Of a stretch of 64,000 nucleotides of DNA, positions 45,148 to 55,895 are shown piece after piece (within the stretch, counting starts at the first letter, position 1; every line of letters starts with the position of its first letter). The translations under genes were made by a program, and so were the position numbers. Source of the DNA: Polyporus tsugae (lineage: Eukaryota > Basidiomycota > Agaricomycetes > Polyporales > Polyporaceae); the NCBI GenBank assembly GCA_024305745.1, contig JAHRBS010000010.1, positions 999,501 through 1,063,500 of the forward strand, read 5' to 3'. Under the pieces are notes generated by a model. That model saw only the letters and a program-made list of their open reading frames with translations, made no database searches and was not told the origin of the DNA.

Positions 45148-46615
45148 CTACACCCGAAGCTCCTCAGGGGGAGAAGCCCAAGAATAGCCCAACGAGCTTC
45201 CGAAAGCACCGATGACTTGGTCCTCCAACGCCACCCGTTTCTCCTTGTCGGTGCCTTTCTGGATCTCGCGCCACGCTCGGATGCTCTCGTGAACCTCGCG
45301 TGGATTGCTGAGTCCCACGACGACGGGCATGGCGTTCTCTTGTCCCTTCCTGAAGCCGTAGCCCGCCGCGAGGTTCGGCAGACCGCCGTCCCACTGCGCA
45401 TCGCTGACGATTCCGTTGGCCTGCTTCGCTGCCTTCTTCGACTCTGCTGGAGCCGGGTGCCATGATGGCGGATTGGGCGTAAGGAGACCCATGCTCAGCG
45501 GAGAGGCGGTGACGAGCTGTGTGACCTTCGCGCGCTCGCGTAGCGGTTTGGCGTACGTCGCGAACGTGCTGTTGTTGAGCGAGAGGTGGCAGTACGAAAG
45601 GAGGACGTCCAGCGGCTTGTACGGCGGCGTGTGGAGCACGAGAAGCGCAAGGCGGAGAAGCGTCGAGAGTGTGTACGCTGTGACCGAGACGGTTTAGAAT
45701 GCTGCGACTGCGCTAACTTTCCACAGAGGCGTTCTCACCCGTCATCCCGATGTGCTTGATCTTGCCTTCCTCTTGCATCTTGCGGAGCTCTGCGTAGGCA
45801 TCGAGGATCTTCTGATCGCCCTCGCCCCACACTTTGCCTTCCTGGCCTTCGGCGAGCCCGTACTCGGCGGCCTTCTCGAAGAGTGCCGTTTCAGGGTTTC
45901 CGGCCTCCAATGGGCCCACAGGCGTGCACACGAACTCGACGTCGTGCAAATAGACCGTGTCGAGGTAAGTGGTGTGGAAGCGCTCTAGGCTGCGTTCGAC
46001 GCTCTTTCGAATCGTTCCAGGAGAGTAATCGAACTCGGACTGGTTGAGGCCGTACCGTCCACACTTGGTCATCTGTACGTGTAACGCGTCAGTTTAACAA
46101 GGAACGGTAACTGACGCCAAATGGAGAAATATACACGAGGGGAGACGGAACACGGGGAAACGTACAAGTTTGTATGACGAGCGGGGGAAGATGGGCTCGA
46201 GGACCTTCAGGGCAGTGCCGAGCACTATCTCCGACACACCATAGTATGGCGAGGTATCGAAGGCGCGGATGTTGTACCTGCAATCGAAGCACCTCGGTAT
46301 GTGTTGTATCAAACAGGACGGATGCTGGCGCACCGAAGAGCCAAGCGTACGGTGCGGACCGGGACATCGCTCGCAATCGTAGCCTCGGAATTATAAAAAG
46401 CAGACAAAGTAGCACCGCCGAACACGATCTCTGGGAGCTCTAGCGGCGCAGACTCTTTCTTCCCAGTTCATTAGTATGTACTATCAGCAGGTGTATAGAG
46501 GACACAAGCTCACCAATGAGAGCCCCCCGACAGGTGCATCGTCGGGATCGTCCGCGATGTCTTCAAGCACAGGGAATGCATACACCGGTTGGGTAGAGCC
46601 GAGTGGGACGACCAT
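45148..46615 (-). CDS. aldo-keto reductase, D-arabinose/L-galactose dehydrogenase type, 393 aa
   Basis: Minus-strand exons 46615-46514, 46437-46334, 46277-46166, 46072-45739, 45677-45148. The barrel carries the AKR tetrad: Asp and Tyr in IRAFDTSPYYG, Lys in MTKCGRYG and His in TVYLHDVEF. Segments YSPGTIRKSVERSLERFHT, GKIKHIGMT and LLSYCHLSLNN are characteristic of the yeast Ara2 / plant L-galactose dehydrogenase group, which oxidises D-arabinose or L-galactose with NAD(P) towards erythroascorbate or ascorbate. A 34-aa N-terminal exon precedes the barrel and is the least certain part. The acceptor of exon 2 was set to CTAGAG because only that keeps the LPEIVFGGATL frame. Confidence 0.9.
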
Positions 46616-47548
46616 GGTTGTATGCCACGCAGATACCCGCCTCTGGCCTCAAGCTTCGATAATGGTTGGGAGGAGGGTAGATACTCGAGTAATTGCGGGC
46701 CGCGCCCTTATAAATCGAGGTCTCATGTCGCGATATGGTTGTCCCGGTTCCCGATTCCCAGCTGTACATTGGCGGTCACAAGTCACTGACACGCACATCG
46801 CAGCAGACGCGACGCCAAGAGCTTACAGGACGAGCTTGCAGAGAAGACGATAGAGTCAGCCACATGACGCCGACGACCTCCCCCAGATCTAGACGCCCAC
46901 TTGTTCTCTCTCTACGCCACCACGTACGGTACCGGTGTGGGATGGCGATAGCACCTGTTTCCGTCTGTTCAGGTATGTTTGTTTGTCTGTTTTTATCGCG
47001 GTTTGTGATCAACGCCCCCGGTGACTGCTTGCAGTCGATTTTTTACCGTAGTAGTCCCCGCTGAGCTTGAACGCGGAACCCACGGCGGTGTTCTAATGCA
47101 TGCTTTCGTACGCAGGCCAGCCAACGTGCCGATGTGCACTCGTCATGACTAGATAGAACGCCAAGCTCCCAAGGTTAAGTCTCCTCAAGTCTCTACGAAA
47201 CGCCGTGGCGTTGTTTGCAAGTCAATCTGAGATCTTCACTTCGATGTGTTCTCGAGACAACTTCGGGTTCAACGTCGCACCGCGCATAAGTATACGGTAT
47301 GAAGTTATAGAGACAATTCTCCATCACCTTTCCCGCTGGTAACGTCTCCATGTACTGTTTTTGTCGGAATTGAGCGCGCGCGCCGTGAACTGATCTGTAG
47401 GACCCTCCAATTGTCGGCTTCGCAGGGATTCTTCAAGGATTGCATCCAAACGCATCCCGTCTGGTGAACGGGATAGAATGCATATAAGGATCATGTCGCG
47501 CGACTCAGCGGCGGCAGCCAGGTATACTTCACCCACATCAAACCAACG
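46616..47548. other. intergenic between reductase and chitinase pseudogene
   Basis: 933 bp, divergent upstream regions; no supported exon. Confidence 0.5.
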
Positions 47549-48974
47549 ATGCATCTCCCACTACTCCTCTCGTCCATCCTCTCAATCTTTATGCTCCTCT
47601 CTGTCTCGCAGGCTGGTACAGGTCCTGCAATACAAACGAGTCGCCCCGTACCCCAATCACCAAGAGGTTCGGAGTCGATTTTATCCGTGCCACCTGGTGG
47701 GCATCCTACCATCCGAATGTGACCGACTCGGAGAAGACTCTCCAGTACAACAAGTTCAACATCATTTCATACTTCGCGGCGTACGTGTACCGTTATATTA
47801 TCTATGTCGGATTCTGCTGAGCAATGGGTGCCTGCAGTCGGACAAATGGAAGCACGAGCAGTGTTCTCGACCTCAACCTTGACCCGACGCGGCTCCCGGA
47901 ATTTGTGAACAGTGCGAAGGACAGCGTAGGGTGCAGCCCTCGGAACCACGAAGCTGATGACAAGTTTTGTAGAACGCCATGGCCTTGGCCACAATCGGCG
48001 GCTGAAACGGCGGAAACTTCTCAGCACTTCTGCGAATACCAGAAGACCGCGAAGCGTTCGTCGGGACAGTCATCAACTTCACTAAGACATATCAGCTGGA
48101 CGGTATAGATATGGAGTATGTCAGCACGTCCTCCTCGACGGCCTGCCAATGTCTCTGACTTCACCTCGCTCTTCATTTGGGGGTACCCCGGTAAGAACCC
48201 CGGAAACCCCAACGCGTTCGACCCCAACGACGCCGCAGACTTCCTCGAGTTCCTGAAAGCCCTCCGCAGCAAGACCGATGAGAAGTTCATCATCACCGCC
48301 GCGACGTCCACGAGCCCATGGGTCGGCGCGGACGGGGACCCCTCGACCGACCTGTCCGCGTTCGCCGCCATCCTCGACTACATCGCGATCATGAACCTAG
48401 ACACCAACAGCCAAGGCCTCTCCAAAACCGTCGGCCCGAACGCGGCCCTCTACTCTGGCTGCGGCGGATCGGGGAATTTCACGTCGTCCGCGGAGGGCGT
48501 AGTGGACGCCTGGAAAAAAGCCGGTTTTCCGCTGGAGCAGATCGTCCCGGGGGCCCCTGCCTACGGACACGGCTTCACCCCCAGAGCGCGGCGTTCCTGC
48601 CGAACGGACAACAGATGAACACCATGTTCGCTTACGACGACCCGAGCAAGATCGTGGGCGACTCATGGGACGACCCGAGCTCGCCTGGCGGCACGTTCAG
48701 CTTCCTGGGCCTCGTCAATGAGACGAAGTGGCTCAAGGAGGACGGCACTGCCGTGAGCGGGATCGTGTATACGTTCGACACGTGCTCCCAGACGCCCTAC
48801 ATATACGACAATGCCACGCAGGTCATGGTGTCTTACGATGACGCGACGTCGTTCGAGGAGAAGGGAAGGTGGATCAAGGAGAAGCAGTTGGCTGGCTATG
48901 AGGTGTTTGAGGCTGCAGGCGATTACCTACTGGATGGTATCAACAAGGGGCTCAGTGCCGATGGCACTTCGTGA
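47549..48974 (+). pseudogene. decayed GH18 chitinase
   Basis: Recognisable GH18 pieces run in order: signal peptide (MHLPLLLSSILSIFMLLSVS), DFIRATWWASYHPNVTDSEK, YNKFNIISYFAA, the ATIGG strand, the LDGIDMD catalytic strand, YPGKNPGNPNAF, FIITAATSTSPWVG, YIAIMNLDT and a C-terminal barrel end. At least five lesions occur. The signal peptide frame does not join the mature frame (shift near 47605-47613). TGA at 48003-48005 replaces the Trp of the conserved SxGGW motif. The intron at 48116-48176 ends AT instead of AG. The catalytic Glu of DxxDxDxE is Gly (GGG at 48181-48183). A one-base deletion shifts frame near 48577-48585. The coding pattern is otherwise well preserved, so the decay is probably recent. 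Confidence 0.88.
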
Positions 48975-49442
48975 GGCTGCTTTATGCATAGGATTCGTAT
49001 CAGAAATTTCACTAACCTCCGTCACCCCAACATTGTAGAGTGTTAACTGTACGATATGTAGCAAGTACTATCACGTTCAGACCCCTCCACGAAGCTATAG
49101 CCATTTGTGACCTATGCTCATACGAAGGTAACATCGGCAGCTATGTTCGCGGCCATCCCATGGGCACCAAAATGCGCTTGCCTGGCGAGGCCGTTTGTTT
49201 CACGGGGTACACATTGCCCTACACCCAGACTAGACACTTGCAATCATAACAACATCAGGGGATAGCACCTGGAACTGCGTTCCAAGTTGCAAACGCCCCA
49301 GTTATTTGTCCAACGTTGGGCCGTGCACCAGTTGCATGCCGAAGAGGAGGATTAATACTGGAATTAGAGGGGCGACAAATGTTACACAGTGTGCGTATCA
49401 CTCTCTGAACTCCATGTCTAAACCACGATAGACGGAGTCATC
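48975..49442. other. convergent 3' flanks
   Basis: 468 bp; no coding signal. Confidence 0.55.
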
Positions 49443-49948
49443 TCAGAGCTTCTTCCGCTCCCAGCTGCATAGTGGCATATTAGCACACACGTTGTTACCG
49501 CTCAGCTGCGGGGAGTAGCGGGACATGGAAGCGTACCTTTTTTCCAAGTGCTGGTTCACGGAGAGGAGCTTGGTGTTCTCGTCTGGCTTGACGGTGTTCC
49601 AGGGGGTCGGGTTGTCCTTCGTCCAGACGACTGTGTGGTGGGTCGGAGGTGTGAATTGGGGCACGGAGACATGAAGCTTTGAAGAATGAATGGGACGTAC
49701 CAGAGGGACCACGCGCGAGGCGCGTCAGATACCAGCCGGCACCGACAACAACAACACCGACGATAGCGTAGCTAACCAGAGTAAGCCAGAGGTCCTTGCG
49801 TGAAACACGTCCGAACACTCACATGGGGGTTGCCTGTCAGATAATATGTCTGGGTCAGCACCTACCGCGTCAAACTCTGACAGAAACCTCAGAGACCAAC
49901 CTCAACGGCGAACCAGTTCTTCATGAAAGGGGATCTGCGGAACGACAT
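49443..49948 (-). CDS. NDUFA4/B12D-like respiratory chain subunit, 81 aa
   Basis: Minus-strand exons 49948-49901, 49833-49823, 49771-49701, 49630-49537, 49464-49443. The protein starts MSFRRSPFMKNWFAVEATPI, has one membrane helix (YAIVGVVVVGAGWYLTRLARG), the family VVWTKDNPTPWN motif and a basic tail. This is the NDUFA4 (MLRQ)/B12D family; in animals NDUFA4 is a peripheral subunit of cytochrome c oxidase, in fungi it is a small inner-membrane protein of the respiratory chain. Length equals the family norm (about 82 aa). Exon 2 is a microexon of 11 nt, required to keep the ATPIYAIVG join in frame. Confidence 0.92.
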
Positions 49949-50394
49949 GGTGAACGAGCGCGGGGAGGGACGAGACAGCGACGACAAGGTGGTGGAGATG
50001 GCCAAGAAATGGGAACGGCTTGCGCTTTTCGACTTCACCCGATGTTTCCCACGGCCTCACCGAACAGACGCCTGGCGGTCCTCCCCCGACTGGCCTGGTT
50101 CAGGCGAGTCCCGTCCAGTCGTCGCTACAGTATCTCATTATCATTTACACTCTTAGCCCTATAAGTATAAGTCCCTTGAGACATGATCTCGAACAGATGG
50201 TGATGGTCAGACAATTTCTTTTCTACGAATCCAATCGCTACGCCTCAACGAGCTTCTGAGCGCTTAGTAGCCCGTGGTCCGTGCCGTCGGTCCGAAAAAC
50301 CTTTGCCTTGATCGAGTTGCAGCGCGGGCTCATCTCAGTTCTATCTTGCATTCTCGCCGACGGACCACACTTACTTGTTGCTTTACAAAGAGCT
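49949..50394. promoter_or_regulatory. shared upstream region of the NDUFA4-like gene and NOP9
   Basis: 446 bp between divergent start codons. No coding exon seen. Confidence 0.5.
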
Positions 50395-53300
50395 ATGCCG
50401 AGAGAGAACAGAAAGAGAGGAAAGAAGCATAAGAAGAAGGCTGAAGAGGCAGCAGAGCCAGAGCCAGACTCCTACGAGCCTCAACTCCAGGACCAGGAGG
50501 ACGAAGCAGACCCGTCTTGGATAGTGCGTGCTCACGACGACTCTGCTGTTGACCCGAACGCGCCGTTTGGATATGTGGACGCGGAGGTCAAGGCGTACTT
50601 CCGTACCGTGGACGTGCAAATACGCGAATGGCAGGAAACCAAGCCGGAGGTGGAGGCAGATGAGGATGTCGACCCAAACGAAGGTGCGTCTAGAGAGGCG
50701 TTGGTACCATTTGCACAGAAGGCTTACATGGCTTGTGTAGACCGTCGATGGTTCTTCGTTGCGGCTCTAACGGAGATGTCCGGGAAGGAGAAACAATTGG
50801 CAACCGACCCCGATTGCTCGACCATTCTTGAGCGGATGGTCTATTCCATGGATGACTTTGTTCGGAGGGTGTTCATGGATAGGCTAAGTGGGTCGTGAGT
50901 AGACGTTTCTACTCCTTATATGCTGCGCGTCTCACTGAATTCAGACGGACAGGTTCGAGCAGTTGAGCAAGCACCGTTTTGCATCGCACGTATTCCAAAC
51001 TTTGCTCGCCGTTGGCAATGAAACTGTAGCTCGGGAGGTGAGGATTCGTACGCTAGCTCGGGGGCGACGGAAGCTTGACACAGTGTGCAGTCTCGAGGAA
51101 TCTTCCCTCCCCCATCTGATACCCAAGAGGATGAAGGAGAGCTTCGGACCCTAACGCACTTAGTGCTAGAGGCGTGCGAGGTATGTTTCTATGTTATTCA
51201 CCTCTTGCACTTAAAGGTCAACCTGAAGATTGCAGGAACTACTACCTTCGCTCTCCGTGCTCATCATGGATCCATTCGCCTCTCACGTAGTCCGAGCCCT
51301 CCTCTTGCTCCTTGCGTCCGACGTCCTCCCTACCGAAGACGAAGCCAAAGGCGCCCCTAGCAGGTCCGCGTTCGCCGTACGCTCGAAGAAGAGCGCAACG
51401 TACAAAGCACGTCAAGGCTCCATGAAGTCTGTCTTCGCCACGGAGAACGGCGATAAGGGCCAAGTTAAGACCGCTCAACGCACCCCCAAAGAATTCCGGA
51501 AGGCGGCCATAAACATCCTATCGACTCTAACAGACCAGCTTGGCGGAAACGAGGTTCGAGCGCTGGCCGCCAATCAGGTGGCCAGTCCGGTTTTGCAGGT
51601 GCGTGCCTCGAGCCTCCGCCGTGGATGCCCAGATGTTTGTCTAACCCTTGGCAATTCAGATACTGCTTGAGCTGGAGGCAGCATACGGCCAATCTGACCA
51701 GCCTGGGTCTCTTATGGACCATGCTCTGGTGGGCATGATCACCGCCATCCGTAAGCGTCCCCTCCGCGCATCTCGTAACGCGCCAACGTTCTAAGATAGC
51801 TTTTGCAGACGAGAGCCCTGACGGTGAGGGTCCTGAGTCGGACTACCTCATGACCCTCCTCCGCGACCCTACCGCTTCGCACCTCCTCGAGACGCTCGTT
51901 CGCAAATCGCCCGACAAGGTCTTCGATATCATGTGGCGGACCTATTTCTTAGGGAAGTTGGCAAAGCTTGCCGTCCACCCCGTTGCGAACTTCGTGGTTG
52001 CGAAGGCGATCGAGCGGCTGAACGCGGAACAGCTAGACGCTGCTTTGGAGGAACTGCAAGGCGTCGCGGGGAAGATCGTCAGTAAGTGCAGTGTCGATAA
52101 ATGCAGTGTTCCACATGACTTACGTGCGCGACAGAGAACTCCAGGACTGGTGTCTTGAAGGCACTGGTAGAGCGCGCGTGTGTGGTACAATCTGGTATCC
52201 AGGGGGTGGTTCAGGTAACGCGCACCAATAAGTCGTTGTGTTTGGGTTGGGACTGAATTAAACTTCACCAGCTCATCGTCACCGCCTTTGAATTGGACTC
52301 CGAAGAGGACAAGTCATTACTCGTCCCGTGTATCCTGCGGCTCAAGCCTTTACCAGTAAGCGCCAATCCGTTCATCTCCGAATGTCACCTGACTTCAACC
52401 GCAGGAATACCAAAAGGCTCTTACAGCAGCTAGCAAGGAGGAAGAGAAGGCCGCAGATGACGGACCCCGTCACAAGCAACACAAACCAGAGGATCCTCTG
52501 GAACCGAAGGTTCCTGGCGCAATCCTATTACAGTCAATGCTTCGACTACCTTCCCCACATAACGAGTCTGTCCTTGTCAGGTGGGATTCTCTGCCTCTCA
52601 GCATCTTACCCTGCCTTCTGATCCATCATTCCCAAAAGTCTGCAGGCAATGAGCCTCGACGACCTGACGCAGATGGCGCATCATGCCACAAGCTCACGTG
52701 TGCTCGACGCCGTCCTCGAGTCTGAGACCGTCCCCAAGACAGCCAAGCGCAAGCTCGTCATGACCTTCATCGGCCACTACCACGTCCTCGTCGACGCCCG
52801 CATCGGTAGCAGAGTCGGGGACCGCTGCTGGGCGTCCGCCGACCCCTACCTCAAGGTTCGTCCTCCTCCTATCTTTAATGATCCGGGCTGAACATGTGCG
52901 CGTCCGTGAAACAGGAGAAGATTGCGCGGTCGCTGATCCCGCATGAGCACGCGCTTGCGGGCTCGTTCTACGGCAAGTTCTTCGCGCGCAACCTGAGCTT
53001 GCACGTCCTCCAGCGCGACCCCGAGCGCTGGAAGAGCATGCAGGCCGCCGCAAAGGACTCTGCTGCCGCCGCGTCCGGCTCGAACGCGACCACCGCGCAG
53101 CAGCCTCACCCCCGAGCTACAGCCAGGCCTCTCGGACAGGAGCACGAGGTCGATTCAGGGGGGGTCTCGCCGAGGAAAGTGGAGAGGGGCGACAAACGCA
53201 AGCACAAGGCTGGGCCGCAGAACGAGATCGACGCGCTGTTTGACGCGACGCTTGGAAAGAGGGTCAAGAGGGCCGAGCTCGCCGATGTTAACAAGGTGCA

Positions 53301-53511
53301 GAGGCAGGATGCGGAGAGCGACTCCGAGGAGAAGGGCTCCAAGTCCAAGTCGAGGAAGCAGGGCGGCGACTCCGACTCCAAGAAAAAGAGCAAAAAGCGG
53401 AAGGATCGGGAGGATGGCACTGCAGACAAAGACTTGGACGACGTCTTGGGAGCTATTCGATCGGCGCCCAAGGAGGACAAGGGGTCCAAGAAGAGGAAAC
53501 AGGCTCATTAG
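50395..53511 (+). CDS. NOP9: nucleolar pumilio-like protein Nop9, 832 aa
   Basis: Twelve exons: 50395-50683, 50741-50894, 50953-51037, 51091-51180, 51236-51598, 51660-51750, 51809-52081, 52135-52214, 52272-52355, 52405-52580, 52639-52855, 52915-53511. A Lys-rich N-terminus ([10 protein letters not shown]), then pumilio-type repeats with typical segments: [105 protein letters not shown] and [20 protein letters not shown]. The C-terminus is a Lys/Ser/Asp-rich nuclear/nucleolar tail. Nop9 binds pre-18S rRNA and U3-containing 90S pre-ribosomes and restrains early cleavage at the 3' end of 18S. The first intron (57 nt) has no in-frame stop; the spliced form aligns better. Confidence 0.94.
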
Positions 53512-53720
53512 CTTAGCTAGGATTCGGGCTCGTTCCTCCTGTGTGGCGAAAGTAGACAACACGACACACTCACGCAGGATAATGTAATATGTGAAATCAC
53601 AACACAACAGGACAGCATCGCGGCTCGATACAATTCGAACATCCACCACTCGCACAAATCGGTACAGGAGGAATACAACGCAGTGAGCGATCATAGGATG
53701 GACGGGATATAGTGTACTTT

Positions 53721-55508
53721 TCATGCCATGGTGATATCTCCGTCGGCATCGGGACGTGGTGCACCGCGCTCGACGGAGTTGACAAGTTCCCGGCGGACCT
53801 CGGGGCTGATTTGCGGATGCGAGTTCGCGCGGACGACGTCCAGCAGCGCGTCCTTCTGGTCTGGAGTGAGGTCTGACGAGTATCTGGATAGAAGTCATTA
53901 AACTCGATCATAGACGGGCACGGGCATGATGCGACAGACCTTTGACAGAACACAAGGAGACTCTGGTGCCAGAGCACGGGGAGCTTCTCCACGTCGCCGG
54001 CGCGGCGCGCCTTGTACGTGTTCGAGAGGCGGATGAAGTGGAAGACAAGCGCGTCGACGACCTTGTACGGCAGCGCATGCTTCTTGTCGAGAAGGACGCG
54101 AATGAAGAGCGAGTTCGCGCCTGATAGCGGTCACTCGTGGTCAGCGGGCGGTGATCTGGCGAAGCCGCATGTGCCCGTCTTACCAGCGTAGTCCATGTTG
54201 GCCAGCCGCATGAGCGCGGCCGCGGAATGGCCGAGGGGGATCTTGACCTTTGCGAGCACGGACGCGACAATTGCAGCTTCCTGCAGCGTGCAGCCTGTCT
54301 ATATACGCACAATGATTCGCTCAGAGCCTAGGAATATGGCATGCGGATAAGTGCTCACGGTCAGCAAGGGGAATACAATGCCCTTGAACACCGCGCCAGG
54401 CTTGTACATCGCGCGCTTCAAACTCTCGTAATAATGCACGTTGAGCTTGCGGTGGTTCTTGTTGTTCCGCGCGCCTTCACGAGTCAGGCGGATGTCTTCC
54501 CGGATGGCGTCTAACAGCACGACCTCGAGGAACAGACGCGCCTGTGGGGGCTTCATTTGGGAGATGAATATACGCGTCGCTGCATGGCATGATTGCGGCG
54601 ACCAGTTCTCTGGGTGCGTGAGCGCGAGTATGCGCGACCATTGCGGGAGGGAAGGGATAATTTTGAACGGCTTAGGGAGGGGACCGGACTTGTATCGAGC
54701 CAGCATCTGGCCGACCCTGGGATACTGTGAGGTTGTGATACGGTTAGAATGAGGGTAATGCGTACTTGGCGTAGACCTCCACGACCTTGGGATCAAGACC
54801 GGCTGCCGGGTCCGGTATACGGTCGGGGTCTGTGAAACCGTCAACATCATTTGTCAAGGATGCGTGCAGACTGAGCGTACCATGACGCTTCTCTGGTGCA
54901 CCATCTGGTTTGCCGGCTTCTAAATTGTCCAACTTGGAGAAAATGATGTCTGCGAGTGTCCTCCGCTCGCCGGCATTTGCTGGAAGCATGGCATCCAGCG
55001 CTTTCATGTCATCTTCATCGACTTCCTGGCCTTGGGTGTCATCAGGGTGCGTCATCAAATTACAAACGTGACTCACAATCTCTTCAATTTCCTCCATGTC
55101 GTTTTTCTCATACTCGTCCAAATCATCCAGGTCGTCGTCATCTGCCGGCATTACCGCTCTCGGAACGGAGAGGTCCTGTTGATCATCGTCTTCGTCCTCA
55201 TCGTCCAGATCCTTCTCGCCCAGTTCCTCCTGCTGATCGCGGGCGAGCTCGAAGATGCGCCGTGAGGTTTTTGGGTCTAATATCGCCTAGAGAAAACAAA
55301 TGGGGGGTCGGACCCTTCCATGAGCGCACAATGGGAGTAGCGGGCTTACTTCAGCGGTGTCGTCGTCGTCGTCGTCCCTTGTTTTGGATTTCCTACGACG
55401 TCCTGGCTGGGATAAGCGTCCGTACTTGGCGTACACTTCGTCCTCGCCAAGTTGGACATGAAGAGGATCGTGTTTTGATTTGGACGCTGCCTTTGGTGCC
55501 TTGGGCAT
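53721..55508 (-). CDS. ENP1: bystin/Enp1, 40S ribosome biogenesis factor, 464 aa
   Basis: Eight minus-strand exons: 55508-55350, 55286-55077, 55025-54881, 54829-54766, 54716-54359, 54298-54184, 54120-53940, 53883-53721. The N-terminus is basic and acidic ([18 protein letters not shown], then Asp/Glu runs). The bystin core contains [116 protein letters not shown] and [16 protein letters not shown]. Length is close to yeast Enp1 (483 aa). Enp1 is an essential component of 90S and pre-40S particles. It is convergent with NOP9, 209 bp apart: two genes of the same 40S maturation route are direct neighbours. Confidence 0.97.
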
Positions 55509-55895
55509 GGTGGGTGGGTGGGTGGGAGACGGGGACGGGGACGAGGGAAAGAGGAGTAAGCAGGGGTCAGCAGGATGAAGCAGGGATGAATTGGCTGAAG
55601 AGAGCCGAGGACAGTCATTCAGTGCCCGCGAGACTCGAGTCGCGCAGAGAGGAAAAGTTGGCAGATCTCGATCTCGCGGTCCGCGCCGAGCGGACAGAGA
55701 AGGGCAATCGATCTCGAGCAGCCACTGAGTACTGAGTACTGAGCCACGGCTTCAATGTCCGTTATAAATACTGTACTGTATGTGTTCAGCGCGTTTCAGC
55801 CACTCTCTCTATCGCCCTCCGATACCCTCTATCCCCACCCTCCTCCATAAATCCTGCCCAACGCTTGCTGCTCCCTTCCCCCTCCACTCCCGCCC
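55509..55895. promoter_or_regulatory. shared upstream region of ENP1 and UXS1
   Basis: 387 bp between divergent start codons. A TATAAATA box lies near 55764 (plus-strand sense), about 130 bp before the UXS1 start. A CT-rich tract follows it. Confidence 0.55.

Noticed and set aside
47478..47520. alternative first exon for the chitinase joined by a 90-nt intron to 47611
   Set aside because: The phase does not fit and it lacks a signal peptide; the frameshift explanation is simpler given the other lesions.
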